A stretch of 64,000 bases of DNA from Trichobilharzia regenti (Eukaryota; Platyhelminthes; Trematoda; Strigeidida; Schistosomatidae): NCBI GenBank assembly GCA_944472135.2, contig OX235270.1:77323168-77387167 (forward strand), read 5' to 3'. A model generated the notes under the pieces. The model was not told where the DNA came from and did not search any database. It saw nothing but the letters and a program-made list of their open reading frames with translations. Position 1 is the stretch's first letter. Every line of letters starts with the position of its first letter. A program made the translations under genes and the position numbers. This document shows, piece by piece, positions 1 through 9,149 of the stretch.

Positions 1-1142
1 AGTATCAGATACCAATGTATCTGGTGACATAATGGGGAGGATTTGTCATGAAAGCTAATAATCTATAGCATACTGTATGATTGAGGCGGGCTCAAAGCAA
101 TGCAGTGCTACAACTACAGTTATTGCAAAAATCTCAGCCTAGCATTAAAACAGGAGGGAGAGTGGCGCTTGCTGTTCAGCAGATGTGGTAGTGGTCACAA
201 GTGTGAATCGCTCCAACCTGTATGACAGCAACATGCATCTTTTGACAACTTGAGAATTAAAAATGAGTCTAGATCCTTGGCAAAAACAATAAGGATTACA
301 CAAATCAAAATTCTTTTCAAAATACTTTCGCTCCTACCATCTACAAACCTATTCAGCTTCTTGTCAAGAGGCTACACTATGGGCCCTACAGAAATTCGTG
401 AGACATCTTACAGGTCAGCTTGTCCTACGGGTTCTAATCTTCCAGATCTTTGAATTCACTTCTCTCTGAAATATCACTTATCTACCCCACAATAATCTTT
501 TTATTTACGCACTATTATACTCTGTTTTATCTTAACTACCTAGCCCTTTATTAAAGTAAAACCTACTCTTTGTTCATATGTGTTGCTTGCTTAAAGTTTG
601 GTTGCTTTGATTGAAAACACAACAACACCAATGTTTGAACAAAACTATATTTTCATCGGAAACGTCATGTTTTCCCCATGCCCAAACAGATATGGTTAGC
701 ATTGAACATTGTAAATGTATACTCTCATTCCAAGGAGTCTCCATCTCCTTCTTGTATATATCTTGTAGATGTACTTCCAATGAAGTATTATCCCTAATTG
801 AATTTTATGCCATGTTGCAGTTCCCCAGGGCATCCTCCTCTTCATGTAATAGCTTTTGATCACGTGGCGGCATGGCACTTACCCAAATATAGGCTATTCG
901 CTGGTTGACCATAGCTATCAGCAGGATACAGAACGAAGTTTGGGTTGTCGCTCAACTTTGATGGTGACCTTAGGGAATGGTGTGCAATTTAACATTTATA
1001 AGAACCAGTTCCTGTTGCTTAGGCAATAATTGAACAATTTAAACTTTTGAGAGAGTATTAATTTACGATATTTCAGGATTGTATTTAATAGCATAAGTGA
1101 TCGTGCCTGTAAAAATGGCATGCATTTATTGAAAGCACCCGT
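1..1142. other. Left edge, no gene recognised
   Basis: I see no convincing coding region, RNA gene or repeat boundary here. The short open frames are under 85 codons, overlap on both strands and lack recognisable motifs. The segment ends where LTR-related sequence begins. Confidence 0.5.
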
Positions 1143-1510
1143 TTTCAATAAAGTTGAAGATTGAACGATCAATTCACGGTTTTTTGCTCAAAAACAACTT
1201 CCCCATAATTTTGCGGGTGATCAATCTGCCAGTGATCGTCACATCGGTCGCTGTTCAGAAAGAACCTAGAAGAAACTGTAAGAAATAATATCGTGATTTA
1301 TAGTTGTAATATTTGTTCTTCGACCTCAGTCCGTAATGCTAACAATGCTAGTTATGTACTGGCGTTTGAATAAAGAATTCTCGAGTCGCCAATCTGTGTT
1401 CTGGTTTTTGCGTCCGTTAGTACTAATCGTTTCTGAGGGGCTTCGAGGGACAGCGTGAGGCCCAGCGTAGCAAGAGCTGGTCATTAACGTTTTATGATAC
1501 ATGATTGACA
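1143..1510 (+). repeat. 5' LTR of copy 1
   Basis: This aligns end to end with the LTRs at 4822, 8438, 34771, 41631, 47247 and 51072. Shared blocks include GAAGATTGAACGATCAATTC near the start, CATCGGTCGCTGTTCAG in the middle and GACA at the end. The first bases are altered (TTTTCAAT in place of TGTCAATG), so the exact 5' edge is approximate. It is the most diverged LTR of the set apart from the 5' LTR remnant of copy 3. Confidence 0.75.
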
Positions 1511-1555
1511 GTTTTTGACAGTTGTTGAAAGTTTCTTACAGTTTCTGACGATTTG
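1506..1555 (+). repeat. 10-bp tandem array at the LTR edge
   Basis: Five consecutive 10-bp units of the form TGACAGTTTT run from the last five bases of the LTR into the internal region. The units are TGACAGTTTT, TGACAGTTGT, TGAAAGTTTC, TTACAGTTTC and TGACGATTTG. The primer-binding site of an LTR element is expected here. Copy 2 keeps three recognisable units between 5184 and 5240. Confidence 0.7.
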
Positions 1556-1646
1556 CATAGTCTCCGTCGGTCTTTCCTTGTGCCGGACAAGTCCTTTTTG
1601 AACAAGCGTTATCGGAAACTTACTGGAACATTGGTTACGTCCAATG

Positions 1647-3601
1647 ATGCCTGGGTGAAAGAAGGGACAGAGCGTCTTGGAAGCAAACAGGAAAGTAAGT
1701 CATGTTGACTTGTCTGTTACATGTAACCATCAGTTTGATGCTCAGCATGATTAATCTGGTGTTCATGTTTCGCCGTCAAGGGATAAAACGCGAAAATTGG
1801 AACTTCAGTGTATCAAACGAAAGGCAGCTGATTATTTACAGTTTGTAAAAGAGTTTGAAATCATGTTCAGTAGTTTTTCATTAAATGATGAAATGAAGTT
1901 GATGTATTCGATGAAGTACTGCACTGCAGTTGCTTCAAGAGCTATACAGTGCTGCAAGGTTATGCCCCCTAACGAATGATATACTGAGGCTCCGAGTAAA
2001 CTGCGTCAAAGATTCGGAAGACCTTCGATGATAGTAAAGAAAGTATTCGAAAAAAATAACGGAAATTATAGTCAATTACAAGATGACTCCAAGGCACTAT
2101 CTAAGTTTTTGGATAATCCGATGACTTATAGGAACAAGTTGATTATGATGAATTGCATGAGCGATCTGAATTCAAGTTCAGTCCTAGTGGTAATAGTGAG
2201 ACGCCTACCTACTCGACTGCAAAGGAAGTGGGCGAAGATAAGCTCCCGTATAGAGGATGAAGATATTGAGCCAAAGATTGATGATATTCTGAAACTGGTA
2301 AAAGACAGTGTGAATCAAATTATGAGCAAGTTTGCCAGTATATTGCATCCCACCTCTGGATTAGAGAAGTCTGAGAGCGAAACACAATCATTCATGATGA
2401 AAGGGTCTCATGAAAGTGGATATCGAGAATGCTCTATGGTGTCTAGTAATCCTTATAAGCTTAGTGCGTGTAACAGCTTTCGCGTTACATCCTCAACAGA
2501 TAGGTTACAAGCTGAAAGACAAGCACGGTTGTGTTTTACACGTTTGCAAGAAGGGCACACAGAGGCGAACTGTGAAGCAGTGAGCAAGTTTAGTAGTAAG
2601 CTAAATGTGAAATCAGCGCCATCAAGGTCTGACTCCGAATGGTCTGACGATAATGGTTCAGTGAAGAAGCCTGTAGTTGCAGCTGGTAAGCCATTGTTGA
2701 ATAGAGTGTCACAGAAAAGAGCTACAGTCTCAGAGTGCAGTTCTGTATCCACAAGTTTACAAGGTATTACTAGTCAGAGTGAGAGTATGAAACCTTTAAG
2801 GATTTGTGAGGAGAAACCACAAGTGTCTACTTCTGTTATTAAAGAGTTTGAAAATGATGAAATTGACGGTAAAGTGAATATTCGTGATAATGATCATGAT
2901 AGTGCACATTTGTCTGTGTGGTTGTGCATGATGAGATGAGGAGAATGCCTACTACTGCTGATTTGAAAAAACGTCCTGTGCAACTTGAACGTGAAGTAGG
3001 ATTAAAGGCAGATGCAGTTTCAGAAGGTATGGATATTTGCAAGGCCAGCAGTGTAATTGATCAGCGTGTAGCCCACCTATCATCAGATGATAGTGCTAAA
3101 CCCGAACTAGTAGTGAAAGACGGCAGTGGTGGTAATCTTGCAGTTAGACAACTATCCGAAAGCCGAACAACAACAGCTTCTGATGCACCACTAAGTTCAT
3201 CAATTGGTGTCAATCAGTCGTCGTTGGTGTTTTCATCCACAATGAAAAAGACGCCCATCAAACCAAGTATCTTGTGCAGTGACTATGATAGTATTGATGC
3301 ATTTGAAAAGACGAAAGATATTGGTCAGTTTAGTGAGGATAAGCCAGGTGTAAACGAGAGAGTAATTGTTAAATTGACTTGCATGAATAAAGGCATTTCT
3401 AGTTTCAAGTTACTATTTGAATGCTATTATCTTTGGTGTAAATTACTCTGTGCCTATGCCTGGTTGACCAGATGCGTCGTGTGTTTGTTCGTCGTCTATA
3501 TTCTACGATACAATGACATGAGCGTGTTACCGTTCAGATTTGAGGATATAGCTGATAGAGGGAAGTCAGCAAATGAACTCTGCGACGATTTTCCAACCTA
3601 G
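1647..3601 (+). pseudogene. Gag-type protein of LTR copy 1, disabled
   Basis: The frame aligns along its length with the better-kept copy 2 (5333-7287). The start equivalent is ATG at 1647, but the fourth codon is TGA. A second in-frame TGA lies at 1977-1979 inside the conserved gag block, and the frame shifts near 2920, so the tail is read from 2918 to 3601. The order is a DUF1759-like block (about 1820-2330), a damaged zinc-knuckle motif (about 2528-2572), a Ser/Asp-rich acidic stretch, and a hydrophobic segment (about 3410-3510) followed by a short polar tail. DUF1759 is the gag-type domain of BEL/Pao elements. The tail with a membrane segment is unfamiliar to me. Copy 1 is intact across the site where copy 2 has lost one base, so the two together define a single frame of about 650 codons. 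Confidence 0.7.
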
Positions 3602-3966
3602 AGCGTCAACCTGAGAAGGGTTGTAGGCGTACTGCTGTAAGACCTACAATTCTTCAAAGTGTAGCGCATCAATGAGCAGCCCAACGTGCTTGGTGTGTGA
3701 TTTTGTACATACCTTCATGTTGTATATACTGAATTGATATCATCTGTCATCTAGAATTACCAACAGCTAGATGACAGATGATATCAATTCAGTATTACAA
3801 CATGAAGGTATGTACAAAATCACACACCAAGCACGTTGGGCTGTTCATTGATGCGCTACACTTTGAAGAATTGTAGGTCTTACAGCAGTACGCCTACAAC
3901 CCTTCACAGGTTGACGCTCTCGGTTGGAAAATCGTCGCAGAGTTCATTTGCTGACTTTGCTCTATG
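3555..3966. repeat. 200-bp fold-back inverted repeat
   Basis: Left arm 3555-3754 and right arm 3767-3966 are near-perfect reverse complements around a 12-bp spacer. The arms cover the end of the gag-type frame and the first hairpin module. Both arms carry GTAAGACCTAC where the other copies read GTAAGTCCTAC. That shared private base suggests one arm was copied from the other, not that two copies inserted head to head. Confidence 0.85.
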
Positions 3967-4195
3967 ATCATCATTGCAGAAACTGATAATCTCCGGCTCT
4001 TTCATGAACGATTATTCTCAAAAGTTTCGCTTCTTCGCCATCAGCAGGAGGAACTGAACGACAATGATAATTCACAGAACGTGACACTATATAGCTCGCA
4101 CTGTTCCTCAAAATTTCTCGATTAAATGGACCTATAGATTTACGAAGGAACGCCATTTGTCTGTTGAACATATTTCATGCGAATGTGGATCACAC
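3967..4195. other. Short spacer, possible CR1 ORF1 remnant
   Basis: No intact gene is present. On the minus strand, 4130-4200 resembles the start of the ORF1 at 13020-13075. The plus-strand pieces CCATTTGTCTGTTGAA and CCATTCGTCTGATGAA match at 14 of 16 bases. This may be the edge of an ORF1 PHD-finger region from a related CR1 element, but the match is short. Confidence 0.3.
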
Positions 4196-4612
4196 ATTTG
4201 CTCAGAAACAGCACAAGTTGTTTTCCTAATAAGAGGAGGCGGGTGTCTAATATATGCTTCTAAATCCACTGACTCCAATACTTTTACAAACCTAACTATC
4301 GACAAACTCCCAGAATCCAAGTGGATAAGCATCCACACGAACGAAAATAAAATTATTGTGGGATGTATATACAGAGCCCTTAACAGCCCTAAAACGACTG
4401 ATACGGTTATCGGAGAAATACTAGAGATTGTACCTAAGCTGGAATTCGACTACAAACCAGTTTGTGGCGATCTCAACCTCCCTGGAGTGAACTGGGTTAC
4501 CTGCACTGGACCGAGAACCTACGAGGTGATCCTAGAAAGCATAGATGTAGGAGGATGGAAGCAGTGCGTACGCCTCCCAACACGACACAATATTCTCGAT
4601 TTAATCAACTGA
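4196..4612 (+). pseudogene. CR1-type endonuclease fragment (copy A)
   Basis: This is an internal fragment of an apurinic-like endonuclease from a CR1-group ORF2. It begins at the gly-rich RGGGCLIYASKS block, continues through GCIYRA and the catalytic-loop motif GDLNLPGVNW, and stops after the NILDL block. It is close to the endonuclease of the 1092-codon protein at 23659-26937 (GGGCLMYF, GCTYRAPG, GDFNLPEINW). It lacks the N-terminal Asn and Glu motifs and the later SDH motif, so it is a broken relic. The first residues are read from unrelated flanking DNA. Confidence 0.75.
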
Positions 4613-4821
4613 CCGGTCAACCGCAGGTGTGGGTTGCGGATTTCTCGTACATCCGCTTTCCAAATGATTGGACGAGCAGATTTTCACCCGTGTCTGGGAG
4701 AATGAATCCTAAACGTTAAAGCAATGACTGTGTGGTCACAGTTTCCAAGTGGCGGAAGGCAAATTATGTTACCAACGGCCTACTTCTGGTGTGTGAATAC
4801 CATGTCTAGAGTAGATGGATC
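4613..4821. other. Unassigned tail of the duplicated segment
   Basis: No motif recognised. The sequence is duplicated at 13487-13695 with five base differences. The last five bases (GGATC, 4817-4821) are the left target-site duplication of the LTR insertion that follows. Confidence 0.6.
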
Positions 4822-5188
4822 TGTCAATGGAGTTGAAGATTGAACGATCAATTCTTGGTTGTTTGCTCAAAATCAACTTTCCCAATTTTCGCGGAGGCAT
4901 CAATACGACAGTCATTGTCTCATCGGTCGCTGTTCAGAAAGAAGATTGAAACATCGTCAGAAGTAATACAGAGATTTATTATTGTAATATTTTTTTTCAG
5001 ACCTTAGTTTGCTTAGTTCGCTTATTCCTTTTATATGTTGGTGTAACAATAAACAAATATCAAACGGCAGATCGGTGTTTTGGTTTTTGCGTCCGTTATA
5101 ACTAAGCGTTTCCGAAATCTTCGAAGAACAGCGTGGGCCCGAGCGTAACAAGAGCTAGTCATTAACGGTTTATGAGACGTGGCTGACA
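4822..5188 (+). repeat. 5' LTR of copy 2
   Basis: 367 bp, TG...CA ends. It carries an AATAAA-like signal (ACAATAAACAAA near 5045) and ends GGCTGACA before the internal region. By eye it differs from the 3' LTR of the same element at roughly 44 positions plus a few small indels, about 12%. Confidence 0.9.
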
Positions 5189-5332
5189 GTTTCTAACGTT
5201 GGAGTCAGTTCTGTCGATATCTGACAGTTGGTGACAGTTTGGATAGTCACCATTCATCTTTCCTGGTGCCGGTCAAGTCCTCTTTGAACAAGCAATATCT
5301 GGAACTTTCTTGGAATTGGGTCAAGTTCAACA

Positions 5333-7287
5333 ATGCCTGGGTCAAAGAAGGGACAGAGTGTCTTGGATGCAAACAGGAAAGTAAGTCATGGTGACTTGTC
5401 TGTTAATTGTAACGATGTGTCTGATGTTAAGCATGATATGGTTGATGTTACTGTTTCGCCGTTCAGGGATAATAGGAACATCAAACTCCCTAAATTTGAA
5501 CCACGGTGTTTTGATGGAAACCCGGCTGATTATTTACAATTTGTAAAGGAGTTTGAGATCATGTTGAGTGGTTTTTTATTAAATGATGAATTGAAGTTAA
5601 TGTATTTGATGAGATATTGCACTGGAGATGCTGCAAGAGCTATACAGTGTTGTAAGTTTATGAAGCCAAAGGAGGGCTACGATGAGGCTATGAGCATATT
5701 ACGTCAAAGGTTTGGAAGACCTTCGATGATTGCAGGGAAATTATTCGAGGCTGTTAAGGGTAATGGTGGTCAATTACAGGATGACTCCCAGGCACTCACT
5801 GAGTTTTTGGATAATTTGCTAATTTACAAGAATGGAATGATTTCGATGAATCGAATGAGTGACCTCAACTCGAGTTTTATACTAGAAGTAATAGCAAGAC
5901 GTCTACCTACTCGACTGCAAAGGAAGTGGGTGAAGATAAGCTCCCGTATGGAGGATGAGGGTATCGAGCCAAAGTTTGATGATATCCTGAAACTGGTAAA
6001 TACTAGTGTCAATCAATCTATGAGCAAGTTCGCCAGTCTATTAGATCTCACCCCTAGAATAGAGCAGTCTGAGATCAAAATGCAATCATTGATGACGAGT
6101 AGGCCTCAGAGAGGTGGATATCGAGAAGGCTCCATGATGTCTAGTAATGCATATAGACCTAGTGAGTGTAACAGGTTTCGTAGTACATCCTCAACAGATA
6201 AGTTACAAGATGCAAGACAAACACGGTTGTGTTGACACGTGTGCAAGAGGTGCATACAGAAGTGAACTGTGAACCGGTGAGCAAGTTCAGTGATAAGCTA
6301 AATGTAAACTCCAGGTCTGACTCCGAATTGTGTGACGATAACGGTGTTGTGAAAAAGTCTGTAGTTGCAACTGGTAAGCCGTTGTTGAATAGAGTGTCAC
6401 AGAATAGAGTTACTGCTTCAGAGTGTAGTTCTGACTCCACAAGTTTACAAAGTATATCTAGTCAGAGTGAAGTTATAAAACCTTTAATGATTTTTGAGGA
6501 GGAACCAAAATTGTCTACTTCTGTTATTAAAGAGTTTGAAAATGATGAACTTGACGGTAAATTGAACATTTGTGGTAATGATCATGATAGTGCAGATTTG
6601 TCTTTGGTTGATCATTATGAGATGAGGGATATGCCTACTACTGCTAAGTTAAATAAAGGTTCTGTACAACTACAACGTGAAGTAGAATTGAACGCAGATG
6701 CAGTTCCAGAAGGTGTGCATACTTGTGAGACAGTCAGTGTAATTGATCAGCATGTAGCCCACCTATCATCAGATGATAGTGCTAAACCCGAACTAGTAGT
6801 GAAAGACAGCAGTGGTGGTAATCTTGCAGTTGGACAACTATCTGAGAGCCGAACAAGAACAGCTTCTGATCCATCGCTAACTTCATCACCTTGTGTCACT
6901 CAGTCATCGTTGGTGTTTTCATCCACAATGAAACAGATGCCCATCAACTCAAGTATCTTGTGCAATGACTATGGTAGTATCAGTTCGTTTGAAAGGACGA
7001 ATATCAATGGTCAGTTTAGTGTGGATAAGCCAAGTGTAAACGAGAGAGTAATTGTTAAATTGACTTGCATGAATAAAGGCATTTCTAGTTTCAAGTTACT
7101 ATTTGAATGTTATTATCTTTGGTGTAAATTACTCTGTTTCTACACTTGGTTGATGAGATATGTCGTGTGTTTGTTGGTCATCTATATTCTACGATACAAT
7201 GACATGAGCGTGTTGCCGTTCAGATTTGAGGATATAGCTGATAGAAGGAAGTTAGCAAATGAACTCTGCGACGATTTTCCAACCTAG
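5333..7287 (+). pseudogene. Gag-type protein with C-terminal membrane segment (copy 2, one frameshift)
   Basis: The first frame starts at ATG 5333 and stops at 6235; the second continues to 7287. Comparison with copy 1 (CGGTTGTGTTTTACACG against CGGTTGTGTTGACACG) shows a single-base loss near 6233, so the ancestral protein was about 651 residues. Residues about 50-220 match the DUF1759 gag pattern of BEL/Pao elements: KLPKFEPRCFDGNPADYLQF, then an LRQRFGRP motif. Around residue 299 there is a knuckle of spacing C-x2-R-x4-H-x4-C, with Arg where the second Cys should be. A Ser/Asp-rich acidic region of about 270 residues follows. Near the end is a Cys/Tyr/Trp-rich hydrophobic span (about 7080-7200) and a polar tail of about 30 residues. 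No protease (DTG/DSG) or reverse-transcriptase motif follows. Confidence 0.75.
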
Positions 7288-7290
7288 GGC

Positions 7291-7880
7291 GTCAACCTGA
7301 GAAGGGTTGTAGGCGTACTGCTGTAAGTCCTACAATTCTTCAAAGGGTAGCGCATCAATGAGCAGTCCAATGTGCTTGGTGTGTGATTTTGTACATATGT
7401 TCATATTGTATATACTGAATTGATATCATCTGTCATCTAGCTGTTGGTAATTCTGTTTGTGTCCGGATGACTTCCACTTGGATCATCAACCTGAGAAGGA
7501 ATGTAGGCGTACTGCTGTAAGTCCTACAGTTCTTCAAGGGTAGTTTGTCGTGTCAGAATCCACAACATTTGATGTGTTGATTGTACATATGTTTGTGTTA
7601 AATAGTTGTGTGAGTTCCAATTGATGTAATTGTTGGTTAATCTTGTTTGTGTCTGGACATTCCACAACTTACAATCGTCAACCTGTGAAGGGTTGTAGGC
7701 GTACTGGTGTAAGTCCTGCAATTCTTCAAAATAATTCCACCAAGACATGAAATGCGAGGTTGCTTGTACTATTTGTATATACGTGTGGTGTGTCATAGCA
7801 ATTGGTGTTTTTGCATTCATTGTGTTTACTCGTTGTTTTCGTGTCTTGTTGTTATTGCGTAATTTTGTTAAAATTTTCGT
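7291..7880 (+). repeat. Three diverged ~193-bp tandem hairpin modules
   Basis: Three modules begin with TCAACCTG(A/T)GAAGG, have hairpins starting at 7301, 7495 and 7687 (spacing 194 and 192), and share a TTGTTTGTGTC(C/T)GGA block near their ends. Each contains a 13-bp stem with a 15-base loop. Arms are 7301-7313 with 7329-7341, 7495-7507 with 7523-7535, and 7687-7699 with 7715-7727. They lie directly after the stop codon of the gag-type frame. Confidence 0.8.
7301..7341 (+). promoter_or_regulatory. RNA hairpin, module 1
   Basis: GAAGGGTTGTAGG pairs with CCTACAATTCTTC over 13 bp, including two G-U pairs and no mismatch. The loop CGTACTGCTGTAAGT can form an inner TAC/GTA stem. The role is unknown; packaging, dimerisation or transport of the element RNA are guesses. 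Related hairpins are at 7495-7535 (one A-G mismatch) and 7687-7727 (three G-U pairs). Confidence 0.6.
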
Positions 7881-8437
7881 CGTGATTATTTCTGAAGTTG
7901 TTTCGAGTCTTCTACATCCATGAATGAATTGATTGATGTTAAGGACAGCAGATGGGTCGTATACGCCGGGGAGGCTAGGCTATTGCTGAGAATGAAATGC
8001 ACACGGAGACAATTGTTAGCTGCGGTCCGACACGCCGGGGAGAAAGAGTGTAAACGACTGAGGCTCGCATGCGTCACCGCTATTAGAACTGAGGCAGAAT
8101 GAGTGACCAGCGATTGCAGTGGTAATTGGTAATGAGTAGATAAGAGGATGTGCGTAGAGTATCGTGAGGTGCTGCCATGGTCACTTTGCATTCTGCAAGA
8201 GTCATTCTAGCAAGTGGCGATTGTGTTGCAAGATGTCAAGAGGAGGTCTCTATCTGGAGGCGCAGGTCGTCATTGATGTGTGAGATTGTGCTGTGGGTAT
8301 GCTTGTGGTGTGTTGGCTTTTCTGTTTGTTTTCCATTTCAGCTCTGTCCGTGTGACCCAGGTTCTCGCAATGGCATCCAAGTCAACGTGCATTGGTCGTG
8401 AAGGAAAAAAGGGTTGGATCCCTTTTTTGCCGGGGAG
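7881..8437 (+). other. 3' noncoding region of copy 2 with purine-rich tract
   Basis: No convincing gene is present. The motif GCCGGGGAG occurs three times, at 7965-7973, 8034-8042 and 8429-8437. The last copy abuts the 3' LTR, where a polypurine tract is expected. Just before it, AAAAAAGGG and CCCTTTTTT (8405-8427) form a 9-bp stem. Copy 3 keeps the same arrangement at 34264-34770. Confidence 0.55.
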
Positions 8438-8812
8438 TGTCAATGGAGTTGAAGATTGAACGATCAATTCATGGTTGTTTGCTCAAAATCAACTTCCTCG
8501 ATTTTCGCGGAGGCATCAATACGACAGTCATCGTCTCATCGGTCGCTGTTCAGAAAGAAGAGTTAAACATCGTCAGAAGTAACATAACGATTTATTATTG
8601 TAATATTTGTTTACAGACCTTAGTTTTCTTAGTTTGCTTAGTGATACTTGATTTATATGCTGGTGTAACAATACATAATACTCAAGTCAACAATTGGTGT
8701 TCTGGTTTTTTCGTCCGTTGTTACTAAGCGTTTCTCAGAAATCTTCTAAGAACAGCGTGGGCCCGAGCGTAGCGAGACCTGGGCATTAACTGTTTAGGAG
8801 ACTTTGATGACA
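8438..8812 (+). repeat. 3' LTR of copy 2
   Basis: 375 bp, beginning TGTCAATGGAG and ending GATGACA, followed by target duplication GGATC (8813-8817). It is clearly diverged from the 5' LTR of the same element, especially between 8620 and 8700 and in the last 40 bases. Confidence 0.9.
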
Positions 8813-8817
8813 GGATC

Positions 8818-9147
8818 ACGTTCAGGGTGATACCGTGTTGGTGCATGCATATGTTTCACGAGTGCACATTCAAGCATTGTTAATGTGAGCTCCCTATTGA
8901 AACAGGTATACAAACTAGTGGAGTTTAATTGCCCCCCCAATTAATATGTGGAGAATTAAAGTCGCCAACAATCAGACACGCCCCACGCCCTCAAGTGATT
9001 TAGAACGAAGTCATCAGCTTGGCTAGCAGGACTTCTGTAAATAACTCCGATCGTTAAAGTGCCCTTTTCCAAGTTAATGATGCAACTTGCGGCTTCACTG
9101 GTGCAGTTGTCATGAGCTTCTAACATCGTTGACCTGATCCCTGTCAT
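8818..9147 (-). pseudogene. Endonuclease fragment of another non-LTR element (copy A)
   Basis: On the minus strand from 9147 the frame reads an endonuclease piece with CIINLEKGTLTIGVIYRSP, then the catalytic-loop motif GDFNSPHINW near 8940-8970 after a break. It is distinct from the endonuclease of the neighbouring 935-codon ORF2. The sequence between 8818 and about 8935 is unassigned. The whole piece is repeated at 13696-14025. Confidence 0.6.
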
Positions 9148-9149
9148 CC

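Larger units (their letters stand above)
1143..3966 (+). mobile_element. BEL/Pao-type gag-only LTR element, copy 1 (broken)
   Basis: This is the first of three internal copies of one LTR family. It has a 5' LTR (1143-1510), a decayed gag-type reading frame (1647-3601) and the first 3' hairpin module (3615-3655). The 3' half is missing: at 3754 the sequence turns back on itself as a 200-bp inverted copy and no 3' LTR follows. No protease, reverse transcriptase, RNase H or integrase motif lies between the LTR and the end. The BEL/Pao assignment rests on the DUF1759-like gag region and on the 5-bp target duplications of sister copies; it is an inference. Confidence 0.75.
4822..8812 (+). mobile_element. 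Complete gag-only BEL/Pao-type LTR element, copy 2
   Basis: The element has two LTRs that begin TGTCAATGG and end in TGACA, and is flanked by the 5-bp duplication GGATC (4817-4821 and 8813-8817). Its limits are confirmed by the empty site at 13691-13695. The interior is only 3249 bp. It holds one gag-type frame (5333-7287, one frameshift), three hairpin modules (7291 to about 7880), about 550 bp of further noncoding DNA and a purine-rich run next to the 3' LTR. A BEL/Pao pol would need about 3 kb more, and no trace of one is visible. It therefore looks like a non-autonomous Gag-only derivative that depends on pol from elsewhere. Confidence 0.9.

Noticed and set aside
4157..4612. Intact 151-codon host gene
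   Set aside because: From 4196 on it is an internal endonuclease fragment repeated at 13070; the first residues differ at the junction, so the frame is accidental.
7301..7341. Possible hammerhead ribozyme or CRISPR-like array in the hairpin modules
   Set aside because: The hammerhead core (CTGANGA and GAAA) is absent. The repeats are diverged, about 193 bp apart and part of a retroelement, so CRISPR does not apply.
8177..8401. 74-codon frame that looks like a Cys-rich membrane peptide
   Set aside because: It lies in the 3' noncoding part of the LTR element, lacks a counterpart of equal length in copy 3 and has no motif.
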